The notes: a model not told the origin generated them from the sequence alone. DNA of 64,000 nt from Mesorhizobium sp. M9A.F.Ca.ET.002.03.1.2 (GCF_003952365.1 NZ_CP034443.1:496001-560000), one strand, 5' to 3'. Positions 36,578 through 45,462 are shown, numbered from the stretch's first letter. Made by a program: numbers and translations.

Positions 36578-37555
36578 TCAGGCAAGGCCGAGATCCTTGA
36601 GGATGGCCTCGATTCGGGTCGTGTCTTCGGCGAGGAATTTCGCGTAGTCGTCGCCGGTGAGCAGAATTTGCGTCCAGTTGCGGTTCTTGCATTCGGTGGC
36701 CCAGGCATCACTTTTGGCCATCGTCTCGACCAGCGTGATCATTGCCGCCTTGTCGGCGTCGGAAACGCCGGGCGGTGCGAAGACGCCGCGCCAGTTGAAC
36801 AGTTCAACATCGATGCCGGCTTCCTTCAGCGTCGGTGCGTCGATGCCTTCCTGGCGTTTGTCCGCGGAAATAGCGAGCAGCCGAAGCGCACCTGCCTTGA
36901 CCTGTTCGGAGAATTCGCCAAAGCCGGAGATGCCGGCCGCGACCTGGTTGCCGAGAAGCGCCGACAGCGCCTCGCCGCCGCCGGCGAACGGCACATAGGA
37001 GAGGTTATTTGCCGGAACACCGGCCGTCTTGGCGATGAGGCCGAACAATATGTGGTCCGAACCGCCGGCCGAACCGCCAGCCACCGGAACCTTTGTCGGG
37101 TCAGCCTTGAGGGCGGCGACGAAATCCGCTGCTGTCTTGAACGGCGAGGCCGCCGGCACCACCAGCGCCTCGAACTCGCCGGTAAGGCGGGCGATCGGCG
37201 TGACCTCGGTGAGATTATTGGCCGATTTGTTGGCGATGATGGCGCCAACCATGACCATGCCGGCAACCATCAGCGAATTGCCCTTGCCGTTCCACTGGCT
37301 GATGAACTGCGGCAGGCCGACCGTGCCACCGGCGCCGCCGACATTGGTGATCTGCGAACCGGAGATCAGCTTCTCACTGCGCAGCACCTGGTCCATCGTG
37401 CGCGCTGTCTGGTCCCAGCCGCCGCCGGGCGCTGCCGGCACGAAGATCTGGATCTGCGGTGCATCCTGCGCGAAAGCGGGCGAGAGATGCAACGCCGCGA
37501 AACCGGCGGCGCCGGCAGCAGCGGTGCTCATTAAAAATCTGCGTCTGTTCAGCAT
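36578..37555 (-). CDS. tctC: Tripartite tricarboxylate transporter substrate-binding protein TctC
   Basis: The 325-residue periplasmic protein has a Tat-like N-terminus ('MLNRRRFLMSTAAAGAAGFA') and ends its signal near 'PAFAQD'. The BUG/TctC fold follows ('VPAAPGGGWDQTARTMDQVL', 'VAGGSAGGSDHILFGLIAKTAGV'). It binds the tricarboxylate and delivers it to TctBA. ATG 37555 begins the signal peptide; the longer frame has no role. It is divergent from an IclR regulator, with inverted repeats between them. Confidence 0.93.
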   Translation of the reverse strand: MLNRRRFLMSTAAAGAAGFAALHLSPAFAQDAPQIQIFVPAAPGGGWDQTARTMDQVLRSEKLISGSQITNVGGAGGTVGLPQFISQWNGKGNSLMVAGMVMVGAIIANKSANNLTEVTPIARLTGEFEALVVPAASPFKTAADFVAALKADPTKVPVAGGSAGGSDHILFGLIAKTAGVPANNLSYVPFAGGGEALSALLGNQVAAGISGFGEFSEQVKAGALRLLAISADKRQEGIDAPTLKEAGIDVELFNWRGVFAPPGVSDADKAAMITLVETMAKSDAWATECKNRNWTQILLTGDDYAKFLAEDTTRIEAILKDLGLA

Positions 37556-37652
37556 GGGACTCCTCCAATCACGACACCTCCTCGGTGCCTGCCGGCAACG
37601 TAGCCTGAATTCAGGCCCGCTCGACAAAAAAATCCATGCAATCTTTGCCTCA

Positions 37653-37687
37653 TTCTGTCAACAGGAACGGCATTCTGCTGGACAGAA
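37653..37687. promoter_or_regulatory. Inverted repeats between tctC and iclR, likely IclR operator
   Basis: Two palindromes lie here: CTGT-CA-ACAG (37655-37664) and TTCTG-CTGGA-CAGAA (37673-37687). Outer TTCTGTC/GACAGAA arms also pair across both. IclR regulators bind such sites in divergent promoters. The site is about 100 bp from the tctC start and 62 bp from the regulator start. Confidence 0.55.
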
Positions 37688-37748
37688 CTCTCTGAATGCG
37701 CCACAAGTGTTTCGATCGGCCTTTTGTCCAACCGGGAAACGGAACGAC

Positions 37749-38540
37749 GTGGTCAAGCAGACGGCCAGCACACAATCCGGGCCTGCCTCGGCCGACGGCG
37801 TTGCAGCGCTCGACCGCGCGATCGCCATCCTCAATGCTTTCGCCACCGCCGACCGGTCGCTCAGCCTCGCCGAAATCGCGGCGCGGACCGGCCTCTACAA
37901 GAGCACGATCCTGAGGCTGGCGCACTCGTTGCTGCGCGGGCAGTTGCTGGAGCGTCTCGACGATGGCCGCTATCGCGTCGGCCCTGCCACCTTCCGGCTG
38001 GGCGCCCTCTACCAGCGTTCGGTCGTGGCGGTCGACATCCTGTTGCCGATCATGCGCGATCTCGGCGATCGAAGCTGGGAAAGCGTCGCTTTCTATGTCC
38101 GTTCGGGTGACGTGCGTACCTGTCTCTACCGAGTCGAGTCCAAGCATCCGATCCGCTACACGATCCGGGAAGGCGACGTGCTGCCCTTGCTGGCCGGCTC
38201 CGGCGGTCGCGTGCTTGCCGCGTTTTCAGGTCAGCAAGGCGAGCCTTACCAGACGATCCGCAAGACCTACCATTGTCTGTCGGTCGGCGATCGCGACCCC
38301 GAGACGGCGGGCGTCTCGGCACCGGTGTTCGGGCCGGGACACACCTTGCTCGGCGCATTGACGCTGTCCGGCCCGAGCACGCGCGTCGATGCGGCCTTTC
38401 TCCAGCGCATGAAAAGTCCACTGCTCGATGCTGCCGCGCGCGCCACCCGCGCTTTCGGCGAAGACGCCTCGACGCTCGAACAGGCGGCCCGCAAAGCGGG
38501 CGCCGAAGCGGAAGGCGTAGAGAGCCTCGGTTCGGCCTGA
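37749..38540 (+). CDS. IclR family transcriptional regulator
   Basis: The 263-residue protein has an N-terminal winged helix ('LDRAIAILNAFATADRSLSL', 'RTGLYKSTILRLAHSLL') and a C-terminal effector domain ('LPIMRDLGDRSWESVAFYVR', 'AGVSAPVFGPGHTLLGALTLSGP'). GTG 37749 is taken as start; no in-frame ATG lies close, and GGGAAACGGA precedes it. It is divergent from tctC and is presumably the local controller of the tricarboxylate genes. Confidence 0.9.
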   Translation: MVKQTASTQSGPASADGVAALDRAIAILNAFATADRSLSLAEIAARTGLYKSTILRLAHSLLRGQLLERLDDGRYRVGPATFRLGALYQRSVVAVDILLPIMRDLGDRSWESVAFYVRSGDVRTCLYRVESKHPIRYTIREGDVLPLLAGSGGRVLAAFSGQQGEPYQTIRKTYHCLSVGDRDPETAGVSAPVFGPGHTLLGALTLSGPSTRVDAAFLQRMKSPLLDAAARATRAFGEDASTLEQAARKAGAEAEGVESLGSA

Positions 38541-38570
38541 CCGGAACCACAGGATGGCAGGCAGCCCCCC

Positions 38571-39110
38571 TCAAGGCTGCCGTTCCAGCAGGATCGTCGC
38601 ATTGTCATGATAAGTGGTCCGCAACACTTCCCTGTAGCCGCATTTTGCCGCGACGTTCAGTGAAGCGGTGTTTTCCGGATCGATGATGCAGACGGTCCTT
38701 GCGCGCTCGAATGCCTCGTCGCCCCAGGCGAGAACCCGACCGACGACTTCGCTGGCGAACCCTTGGCCATGTGCGCACGAGACCAGTGCCCAGCCGGCTT
38801 CCGGCACGCCTTCGATCGACGGCACCATGCCGCGCTTCAGATCGTGAAAGCCGGCCTCGCCGATGAAGCGGCCGGATGCCTTGTCCTCGATCGCCCAGAA
38901 GCCATAGCCCAGCAGCGACCACAGGCCGGCGTGACGCAGGAAGCGCATCCAGCTTTCCTCTCGCGTGCGCGGCTTGCCGCCGATGAAACGGGTGACGGCC
39001 GGATCGGCCCACATGGCGACATAGGCATCGAAATCATCGAGCCGGTGCGGTCGCAGGATGGTGCGCGGCGTCTCGATGACGGGAACGACGACCGCCTGTG
39101 GACTATCCAT
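38571..39110 (-). CDS. GNAT family N-acetyltransferase (RimJ/RimL type)
   Basis: The 179-residue protein has the GNAT fold: 'ETPRTILRPHRLDDFDAYVAM' at the N-terminus, 'FWAIEDKASGRFIGEAGF', the acetyl-CoA region 'AHGQGFASEVVGRVLAWG', and 'VCIIDPENTASLNVAAKCGY'. This pattern fits RimJ/RimL-like transferases acting on protein N-termini or small amines; the substrate is not known. It is a single gene convergent with iclR. Confidence 0.9.
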   Translation of the reverse strand: MDSPQAVVVPVIETPRTILRPHRLDDFDAYVAMWADPAVTRFIGGKPRTREESWMRFLRHAGLWSLLGYGFWAIEDKASGRFIGEAGFHDLKRGMVPSIEGVPEAGWALVSCAHGQGFASEVVGRVLAWGDEAFERARTVCIIDPENTASLNVAAKCGYREVLRTTYHDNATILLERQP

Positions 39111-39283
39111 GAATCATGCCTCGGTTGCATCGCTATGCGTAGCAAATCGCCTGTACCGAACAAGGGCCAAAGCCTGTGCAGATCATCTTCCAGCCCAATG
39201 TGAATCCTGCCCATCGGTGCTACTTTCTCGCCAACAGGTGATTCAGCGGCGTCCGCCGTGCCGTCCGACGGAAGGAAAAGGGC

Positions 39284-39739
39284 ATGGATACCACCGATCT
39301 TCTGCTTGCCATCTTTCATCATCTGCTGGTGTTTTCACTGGCAGGCATCATCGGCGCCGAATTCGTCCTGATCCGCGGCGACCTGCACGCCGCGACGCTC
39401 CGGCGGCTTATCGGCATCGATCGCCATTACGGCATCATCGCCATGTTGATCATCATCGTCGGCATCGCCCGCGTCATCTACGGCCTGAAGGGCTGGGAAT
39501 TCTACGTCTACAACTGGGTGTTCTGGGCAAAGATCGCGGCGTTCGCCGTCGTCGGCCTGTTGTCGATCATCCCGACTGTCCGCTTCGTGTCCTGGAACAG
39601 GCAAGCCACGGCCAGCCCCGGCTTCCAGGTGCCGGCGGCGGAACTTGCATCCGTTCGAACCTATGTCCGCGCCGAAGCGCTCATCTTCCTGCTGATCCCG
39701 GTCTTCGCGGCGGCGATGGCGCGCGGCTACGGCTACTGA
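39284..39739 (+). CDS. DUF2214 family membrane protein
   Basis: The 151-residue protein has four membrane helices: 'FHHLLVFSLAGIIGAEFVLI', 'HYGIIAMLIIIVGIARVIYG', 'WVFWAKIAAFAVVGLLSIIPTV' and 'AEALIFLLIPVFAAAMARG'. It matches the DUF2214 family; its function is unknown. GGAAGGAAAAGG lies just before ATG 39284. Its 3' end overlaps that of nth by 7 bp in convergent direction. Confidence 0.85.
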   Translation: MDTTDLLLAIFHHLLVFSLAGIIGAEFVLIRGDLHAATLRRLIGIDRHYGIIAMLIIIVGIARVIYGLKGWEFYVYNWVFWAKIAAFAVVGLLSIIPTVRFVSWNRQATASPGFQVPAAELASVRTYVRAEALIFLLIPVFAAAMARGYGY

Positions 39740-40530
39740 ATTTCGCCTACCGGCCCAAGCGGCGCGATTTCAACCAGCGGCGCCGGCACGCTGGTCGTCT
39801 TCACCTCAGCCTTGCAGATATCGGCGATGACACAGGCCGGACAATCCGGCTTGCGCGCCTTGCAGACATAACGCCCATGCAGGATCAGCCAGTGATGCGC
39901 GTGGCGCATATATTCGTCCGGAATGATCCTCAACAACCCCTGCTCGACCTGTTCCGGCGTCTTGCCGGGCGCCAGCCCCAGCCGGTTGCCGATGCGCAGG
40001 ATATGCGTATCGACCGCCATCGTGTGCTGGCCGAAGGCCATGTTGAGCACGACATTGGCCGTCTTGCGTCCGACGCCCGGCAGCTTGACCAGCTGATCGC
40101 GATCGTCGGGCACCTCGCCGCCATGGTCGCGGATCAGCGCTTCCGACAGCGCGATGACGTTCTTGGCCTTGTTGCGCCAAAGCCCGATGGTGCGGATATA
40201 ATCGCCGACCTTGGCCTCGCCGAGCGCCAGCATCTTTTGCGGCGTGTCGGCGACCTTGAACAGCGCCCGCGTCGCCTTGTTGACGCCGGCATCGGTCGCC
40301 TGTGCCGAAAGCACCACCGCCACCAGCAGCGTGAAGGGATTGATATGTTCGAGCTCGCCCTTCGGCTCGGGCCGCTGAACGGAAAAACGCCGGAAAATCT
40401 CATGCACCTCGGCCGGGCTGTAGGGGAACCGCACCGGCCGAAGGCGCGGCTTGGTGTTCGAGCCATCGCGTCGGCCGGGGGGCAGTTGATTTTCGAGCGA
40501 GGAGGAATTTTTGGACTTGGGGTTCGTCAT
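39733..40530 (-). CDS. nth: Endonuclease III
   Basis: The DNA glycosylase/AP lyase removes oxidised pyrimidines. The 265-residue protein has the helix-hairpin-helix 'KLPGVGRKTANVVLNMAFG' with the following catalytic Asp in 'VDTHILRIGNRLGL'. The catalytic Lys is upstream in 'DAGVNKATR', and the [4Fe-4S] ligands are in 'CKARKPDCPACVIADIC'. ATG 40530 is chosen over 40563 because the latter overlaps the divergent gene start. The N-terminal 30 residues are poorly conserved and Pro/Arg-rich. Confidence 0.95.
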   Translation of the reverse strand: MTNPKSKNSSSLENQLPPGRRDGSNTKPRLRPVRFPYSPAEVHEIFRRFSVQRPEPKGELEHINPFTLLVAVVLSAQATDAGVNKATRALFKVADTPQKMLALGEAKVGDYIRTIGLWRNKAKNVIALSEALIRDHGGEVPDDRDQLVKLPGVGRKTANVVLNMAFGQHTMAVDTHILRIGNRLGLAPGKTPEQVEQGLLRIIPDEYMRHAHHWLILHGRYVCKARKPDCPACVIADICKAEVKTTSVPAPLVEIAPLGPVGEIQ

Positions 40531-40544
40531 CCCCTCCCTATAAT
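40517..40544 (+). promoter_or_regulatory. Candidate sigma-70 promoter for a leaderless DUF2244 mRNA
   Basis: TTGGGG (40517-40522), 16 bp, TATAAT (40539-40544) lie only 8 bp before ATG 40553. Transcription would start at or next to the start codon. The boxes overlap the first codons of the divergent nth gene. Confidence 0.45.
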
Positions 40545-40552
40545 ATCCCGCG

Positions 40553-41047
40553 ATGAGCGACACAAACGCCTCATTTCAGGCCGACGAGCCATTCTTCCAG
40601 GCGTTGCTGACACCGCATCGGTCGCTGGGCAAGACCGGTTTTGCCATCTTGATGGGCGCTCTGCTGTTCGGCTGGTTGGTCACCGGAGCGTTTTTCCTGT
40701 CGCGCGGCGCCTGGCCGGTGTTCGGCTTCCTCGGCCTTGACGTGATTGCCGTCTACATCGCCTTTCGCGCCAATTATCGTGCCGCCCGCGCCCGCGAGGA
40801 GGTGTCGGTCTCGCGTACCAGCCTCGACATCCGCAAGACCGCACCCTCCGGCAAATCGGAAGCGCATCGCTTCAACCCGTTCTGGGCGCGTTTTTCGGTC
40901 GCCCGCCACGCCGAGATCGGCATCACCAGGATGGCGGTGGAAGCACAAGGCCAGAATGTGCCGATCGGCGGCTTCCTCAATCCCGACGACCGCGAGAGCT
41001 TTGCGTCAGCCTTTTCGCGGGCACTGGCGACCGCGAAGGCGCGTTAA
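40553..41047 (+). CDS. DUF2244 domain membrane protein
   Basis: The 164-residue protein starts with 'ADEPFFQALLTPHRSLGKTG', two adjacent membrane helices follow ('FAILMGALLFGWLVTGAFFL', 'GAWPVFGFLGLDVIAVYIAF'), then a soluble domain to the end ('PIGGFLNPDDRESFASAFSRAL'). This is the DUF2244 pattern; the function is unknown. There is no ribosome binding site, and a strong -10 box lies 8 bp upstream, so translation may be leaderless. It is divergent from nth, with only 22 bp between the start codons. Confidence 0.85.
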   Translation: MSDTNASFQADEPFFQALLTPHRSLGKTGFAILMGALLFGWLVTGAFFLSRGAWPVFGFLGLDVIAVYIAFRANYRAARAREEVSVSRTSLDIRKTAPSGKSEAHRFNPFWARFSVARHAEIGITRMAVEAQGQNVPIGGFLNPDDRESFASAFSRALATAKAR

Positions 41048-41307
41048 AGCCAATACACGCCCGCGAATCAGCCCATTCGGCGTCCGGCCGGTGCCTCATC
41101 CGCGAAATGGTCTTTCAGTAGGCAACCGGCTCTCCAGACGGTGATTCAGCAGCGTCTCCTCCTCCTGCTGAGATGCACCTTTTCGCCAACCATGATCGGC
41201 TCTTTTCCCAAAGCCGGCCTCCATTTGGGCATGTGCCCCGAGAAGGCAAGTTTCGGGTGGTGACCGGAGCCATGAAGGACGATATTCACTGTCAAGGAGA
41301 AGGTCCC

Positions 41308-42186
41308 ATGAACGCACAGACAGCTATTCTGGAAAAAGACATCACGCCCGAAGGCAGCGACTACGAAATCGTCCGTCACGCCATCGAGAAGATCAGCCTC
41401 GATTACCGCGATCAGCCCTCGCTTGAGGTCCTGGCCGAGGAAGTCGGCGAGACGCCGACCGGCCTGCAAAAACTCTTCACCCGCTGGGCCGGCCTGTCGC
41501 CCAAGGCCTTTTTGCAGGCTGTCACGCTCGACCATGCGCGCAAGCTGCTCGATTCCGGCATGCCGCTGCTTGAGGCCTCTTTTGAGGTCGGCATGTCAGG
41601 CCCCGGCCGGCTCCACGATCTCTTCGTCACTCACGAGGCGATGTCGCCGGGCGACTACAAGACGCGCGGCGCCGGGCTGACCATCCGCTACGGCTACCAC
41701 ATTTCGCCCTTTGGCATCGCCCTAATCATGGTCACCGAGCGCGGGCTTGCCGGCCTCGCCTTCAACGATGCCGGCGGCGAGCGGGCGGCCTTCGCCGACA
41801 TGTCCGGCCGCTGGCCGAACGCAACCTATGTCGAGGACATGGCGGCGACGGCGCCCTATGCCGCGCGCATCTTCGATCCGGCGCTGTGGCGCGCCGACCA
41901 GCCGCTGCGCGTCGTCATGATCGGCACCGACTTCCAGGTCCGCGTCTGGGAGGCTCTGCTGCGCATCCCGATGGGCAAGGCCTGCACCTATTCCTCGATC
42001 GCCGCCCGCATCGGCGCGCCAAGCGCCAGCCGGGCGGTGGGTGCCGCGGTCGGCGCCAATCCGATGTCTTTCGTGGTGCCGTGCCACCGGGCTCTCGGCA
42101 AGTCCGGCGCGCTCACCGGCTACCACTGGGGCCTGACCCGCAAACGCGCCATCCTTGGCTGGGAAGCGGGACAGGTCGGGTCTTGA
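41308..42186 (+). CDS. Ada-like AraC helix-turn-helix / methylated-DNA-cysteine methyltransferase
   Basis: The 292-residue protein has an N-terminal AraC-type domain ('PSLEVLAEEVGETPTGLQKL') and a C-terminal O6-methylguanine-DNA methyltransferase with the acceptor motif 'VVPCHRALG' and the DNA-reading 'ASRAVGAAVGANP'. The N-terminal zinc methyl-phosphotriester domain of E. coli Ada is absent, so it cannot sense methylphosphotriesters in the classical way. AAGGAGAAGG precedes ATG 41308. It repairs alkylated guanine; a regulatory role is uncertain. Confidence 0.92.
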   Translation: MNAQTAILEKDITPEGSDYEIVRHAIEKISLDYRDQPSLEVLAEEVGETPTGLQKLFTRWAGLSPKAFLQAVTLDHARKLLDSGMPLLEASFEVGMSGPGRLHDLFVTHEAMSPGDYKTRGAGLTIRYGYHISPFGIALIMVTERGLAGLAFNDAGGERAAFADMSGRWPNATYVEDMAATAPYAARIFDPALWRADQPLRVVMIGTDFQVRVWEALLRIPMGKACTYSSIAARIGAPSASRAVGAAVGANPMSFVVPCHRALGKSGALTGYHWGLTRKRAILGWEAGQVGS

Positions 42187-42291
42187 TGATCCGCCCATAG
42201 GCTTGGGCCAGCAGCGCGCGTTCATCTCGCGCGCTCTGGCAAGCAGCGGCCTTACGGAGTAGCTTCCCGCCAAATCAGCAGGAGGCATTCC

Positions 42292-43200
42292 TTGATCATC
42301 GTCATCGGCTCGATCAACCTCGACCTTATCGCCAGTGTCGACCGCTTGCCCGCACCAGGCGAGACGGTTCGGGGCTCCGGCTTCACAACCGCGCCTGGCG
42401 GCAAGGGCGCTAACCAGGCGCTGGCCGCCGCGCGCGCGGGCGCCAAGGTGCGCATGGTCGGCGCGGTCGGCAAGGACAACTTCGCGGCGGACGCGCTGGC
42501 CCTGTTAAGAGAGGGCAAGATCGACCTGTCCGGGGTCGGTGAAACCTTCGCCTCAACCGGCACGGCGTTGATCATGGTCGCCGACGACGGCGAGAACGTC
42601 ATTGCCGTGGTGCCAGGCGCCAATGATTCGGTCGTGACAGGCGACCTTTCCAAGGCGTTTATGAAGAAGGGCGATGTCGTGCTCCTGCAGCAGGAAATCC
42701 CGCTGCAGACCGTCGATGCAGCACTGGACGCGGCACGGACGGCAGGCGCGGCCACCGTGCTCAACACAGCACCGTTCCGCAGCGAGGCGACAGTCTTCCT
42801 CGGCAAGGCCGACTACGTCGTCGCCAACGAAACCGAATTCGACCTCTACGGCGAGGCGCTGTCGCTGAGCGGCCGCGATCGCCCGGCGCGGATGCGCGAC
42901 TATGCCGGGAAGACCGGCCGCACAATCGTCGTCACGCTCGGCGGTGACGGCGTTCTGGCCGCCACGCCCGAAGATTTCCTGACGATTCCGGCGCTGAAAG
43001 TCACCCCGGTCGACACGGTCGGCGCCGGCGATACGTTTTGCGGCTATTTCGCCGCCGGGCTGTCATCCGGCCTGCCGCTCAAACAGGCGCTCGCCCGCGC
43101 TGCCGCCGCCGGTTCGCTCGCCTGCCTGAAGCCCGGCGCCCAGCCGGCGATCCCGCTGGCGAAGGAAGTCGACGCGGCGTTACAAAAATCCGCAAGCTAG
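42292..43200 (+). CDS. rbsK: Ribokinase, TTG start
   Basis: The 302-residue PfkB-family kinase phosphorylates ribose to ribose-5-phosphate. The motifs 'GGKGANQALAAARAG' (residues about 38-52) and 'DTVGAGDTFCGYFAAGL' (catalytic Asp) are clear. The start is TTG 42292: AGGAGG lies 7 bp upstream, and the protein then begins 'IIVIGSINLDL' as the family does. Ribose could come from the nucleoside hydrolase encoded 2.3 kb away. It ends 9 bp before the amidase start. Confidence 0.93.
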   Translation: MIIVIGSINLDLIASVDRLPAPGETVRGSGFTTAPGGKGANQALAAARAGAKVRMVGAVGKDNFAADALALLREGKIDLSGVGETFASTGTALIMVADDGENVIAVVPGANDSVVTGDLSKAFMKKGDVVLLQQEIPLQTVDAALDAARTAGAATVLNTAPFRSEATVFLGKADYVVANETEFDLYGEALSLSGRDRPARMRDYAGKTGRTIVVTLGGDGVLAATPEDFLTIPALKVTPVDTVGAGDTFCGYFAAGLSSGLPLKQALARAAAAGSLACLKPGAQPAIPLAKEVDAALQKSAS

Positions 43201-43209
43201 GTGAGAGCC

Positions 43210-44658
43210 ATGCGTCCTGCCACGAAACACGCCGTGCCGCCCGCCGGCGACATCTGCCGTCTGTCCGCCGTGGATCTTGCCGACGCGATCCGGCACCGGC
43301 GGCTTTCCGTGCGCGAGGTGGTGACGGCATTCCTCGACCGGATCGACGCAGTGAACCCGCTGGTCAACGCCATCGTTTCGCTGCGCGACCGTACCGACAT
43401 CTTGTGCGAGGCCGACAAGGCAGACGCCCATCTGGCGCATGCGGGAGATGCCGGACCCCTGTTCGGCCTGCCGATCGCCATCAAGGACCTTGCACAGACC
43501 AAGGGCCTCAGAACCAGCTTGGGCTCGCCGATCTTCGCCGATTTCGTTCCGCAGGAGGACGACTTCTTCGTCGAGCGCATCCGCAAGGCCGGCGCCATCA
43601 TCATCGGCAAGACCAACGTTCCCGAATTCGGGCTTGGCTCCAACACCTACAACACCGTATTCGGTCCGACGCTCAACGCGTTCGACCCGGCCTTGACCGC
43701 CGGCGGTTCGAGCGGCGGCGCGGCGGTAGCACTTGCGCTCGACATGGTGCCTGTCGCCGATGGCAGCGACTTTGGCGGCTCGCTGCGCAACCCGGCCGCC
43801 TACAACAATGTCTATGGCTTCCGTCCGTCTCAGGGACTTGTTCCGGCCGGCCCCGACCTTGACGTCTTTCACGCACAGATGGGCGTCGAAGGGCCGATGG
43901 GCCGCAGCGTGCGCGACATGGCGCTGCTGCTCGACGAGCAGGCTGGCTACGACCCTCGCGCGCCGCTCTCACATCACAAGCAAAGCTCTTTCACAGAGGG
44001 GCTGCAGGCGGCAGCGGCAGGCGGCCGCATCGCCTGGCTCGGCGATCTCGGCGGCCATCTGCCACTCGAAGCAGGCATTCTTGATCTTTGCGAAGCTGCC
44101 CTCGATCGGTTGGCGGACGCATCCTTCGTGACGGAGCCGCTGATGCCGGATTTCGACTTCGAAGCGCTGTGGCGGGCCTTTGTGACGCTGCGCCAGGCGA
44201 GCAGCGGTTGCGCGCTCAAGGCGCATTACGACGATCCCCTGAAGCGCAGTCTTCTGAAGCCGGAGGCCGTGTGGGAGGTGGAACATGCGCTGCGCCTCAC
44301 GGCGCCGCAGATCCACGCCGCCACGGTGAGGCGCTCGTCCTGGCACAAAACGCTGCTGTCGCTGTTCGAGCGCTTCGACCTCGTCGCGCTGCCGACCGCG
44401 CAGGTCTTTCCGTTCGATATCAGCACGCATTGGCCGAGCGAGGTCGCCGGGCGAGCCATGGACAGCTATCACCACTGGATGCAGGTTTCCGCCTTCGCCA
44501 CGCTGGGCGGCTGTCCGGCGATCAACGTGCCGGCGGGCTTCGACGCCAAGGGCAGGTCGATGGGCATGCAGTTGATCGGCCGGCCGCGCGGCGACATGGC
44601 CGTGCTGAGAGCAGCGGCGGCCTATGAGGCAACGCTGCCATGGCAGGCCGGGGTCTAA
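43210..44658 (+). CDS. Amidase (AS family)
   Basis: The 482-residue amidase-signature hydrolase has Lys in 'GLPIAIKDLAQTKG' and the Ser-cisSer region 'TAGGSSGGAAVALALDMVPV', followed by 'DFGGSLRNPAAYNNVYGFRPS'. These form the Ser-Ser-Lys catalytic triad. The substrate cannot be told; it could be a general amide hydrolase. ATG 43210 follows AGGTGAG. It lies 9 bp after rbsK and is probably cotranscribed with it. Confidence 0.92.
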   Translation: MRPATKHAVPPAGDICRLSAVDLADAIRHRRLSVREVVTAFLDRIDAVNPLVNAIVSLRDRTDILCEADKADAHLAHAGDAGPLFGLPIAIKDLAQTKGLRTSLGSPIFADFVPQEDDFFVERIRKAGAIIIGKTNVPEFGLGSNTYNTVFGPTLNAFDPALTAGGSSGGAAVALALDMVPVADGSDFGGSLRNPAAYNNVYGFRPSQGLVPAGPDLDVFHAQMGVEGPMGRSVRDMALLLDEQAGYDPRAPLSHHKQSSFTEGLQAAAAGGRIAWLGDLGGHLPLEAGILDLCEAALDRLADASFVTEPLMPDFDFEALWRAFVTLRQASSGCALKAHYDDPLKRSLLKPEAVWEVEHALRLTAPQIHAATVRRSSWHKTLLSLFERFDLVALPTAQVFPFDISTHWPSEVAGRAMDSYHHWMQVSAFATLGGCPAINVPAGFDAKGRSMGMQLIGRPRGDMAVLRAAAAYEATLPWQAGV

Positions 44659-44785
44659 GCCGGGTCGAGGCTGCCAGCTATATATCCTGCCAGCTTGCGC
44701 CAACGCCACCGCCATGCATTGATCACGGCCGGCCGCGTCGCAAGCGGCATTCTATCGGGGAAAGACCCATCTATCGAGGATAGCC

Positions 44786-45400
44786 ATGTCGCTGGAGCTA
44801 TACGCCACCTATCTTGTCGCCTGCCTCGTCATCATCCTGGTGCCCGGACCGACGGTCACGCTGATCATCGCCAACAGCATCCGCCATGGCACTCGCGCCG
44901 GCCTCGCCAACGTCGCCGGCACGCAGGCCGGGCTCGCCATCATGATCGCTATCGTCGGCATCGGCTTGACCTCGCTGATCGCGGGCATGGGCCACTGGTT
45001 CGAGTGGGTCAGACTGATCGGCGCCGCCTATCTGATCTGGATGGGCGTGCAGATGTTCCGCTCCAAGGGCAAGCTGAACGCCGACGGGTCGGCGAAGAAG
45101 CCGCATGGCGGCTTTTTCCTGCAAGGGCTGCTGGTGGCGATCAGCAATCCGAAGACGCTGGTGTTCTTCGGCGCCTTCTTTCCGCAGTTCATCGCCCCTG
45201 AAGGCAACCACGCGCTGCAGATCGGCGTCATGGGCCTCACCGCCATGATCTTCGCCGCCGTATCGGATTCGACCTACGCGCTCGCCGCCGGCCGCGCCGG
45301 GCGCCTGCTGTCGGCCGGCCGCGTCAAGCTCCTGTCGCGGATCAGCGGCAGCTTCCTGATCGGCGGCGGCCTGTGGCTGGCGTTTTCAAAGGCGAAGTGA
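44786..45400 (+). CDS. LysE family translocator
   Basis: The 204-residue inner-membrane exporter has about six helices and the LysE/RhtB N-terminus ('VACLVIILVPGPTVTLIIAN', with the conserved PGP) and 'GLLVAISNPKTLVFFGAFFPQF'. The family exports amino acids and derivatives. Its substrate is unknown. GAGGA precedes ATG 44786. A palindrome lies shortly after its stop. Confidence 0.9.
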   Translation: MSLELYATYLVACLVIILVPGPTVTLIIANSIRHGTRAGLANVAGTQAGLAIMIAIVGIGLTSLIAGMGHWFEWVRLIGAAYLIWMGVQMFRSKGKLNADGSAKKPHGGFFLQGLLVAISNPKTLVFFGAFFPQFIAPEGNHALQIGVMGLTAMIFAAVSDSTYALAAGRAGRLLSAGRVKLLSRISGSFLIGGGLWLAFSKAK

Positions 45401-45430
45401 GGCGCGCCTCCCCTCATCCCCCTGCCGAGA

Positions 45431-45456
45431 CCTTCTCCCCGTGAACGGGGAGAAGG
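45431..45456. repeat. Palindrome CCTTCTCCCCGT...ACGGGGAGAAGG
   Basis: A near-perfect 12-bp inverted repeat with a 2-base centre lies between the convergent lysE-type and nucleoside hydrolase genes. This sequence is widespread between genes in rhizobia and can act as a terminator for both. Confidence 0.7.
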
Positions 45457-45462
45457 AAGCTT

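Noticed and set aside
37029..37748. Upstream extension of the IclR regulator
   Set aside because: The frame stays open only as a shadow of tctC; the family N-terminus begins near GTG 37749.
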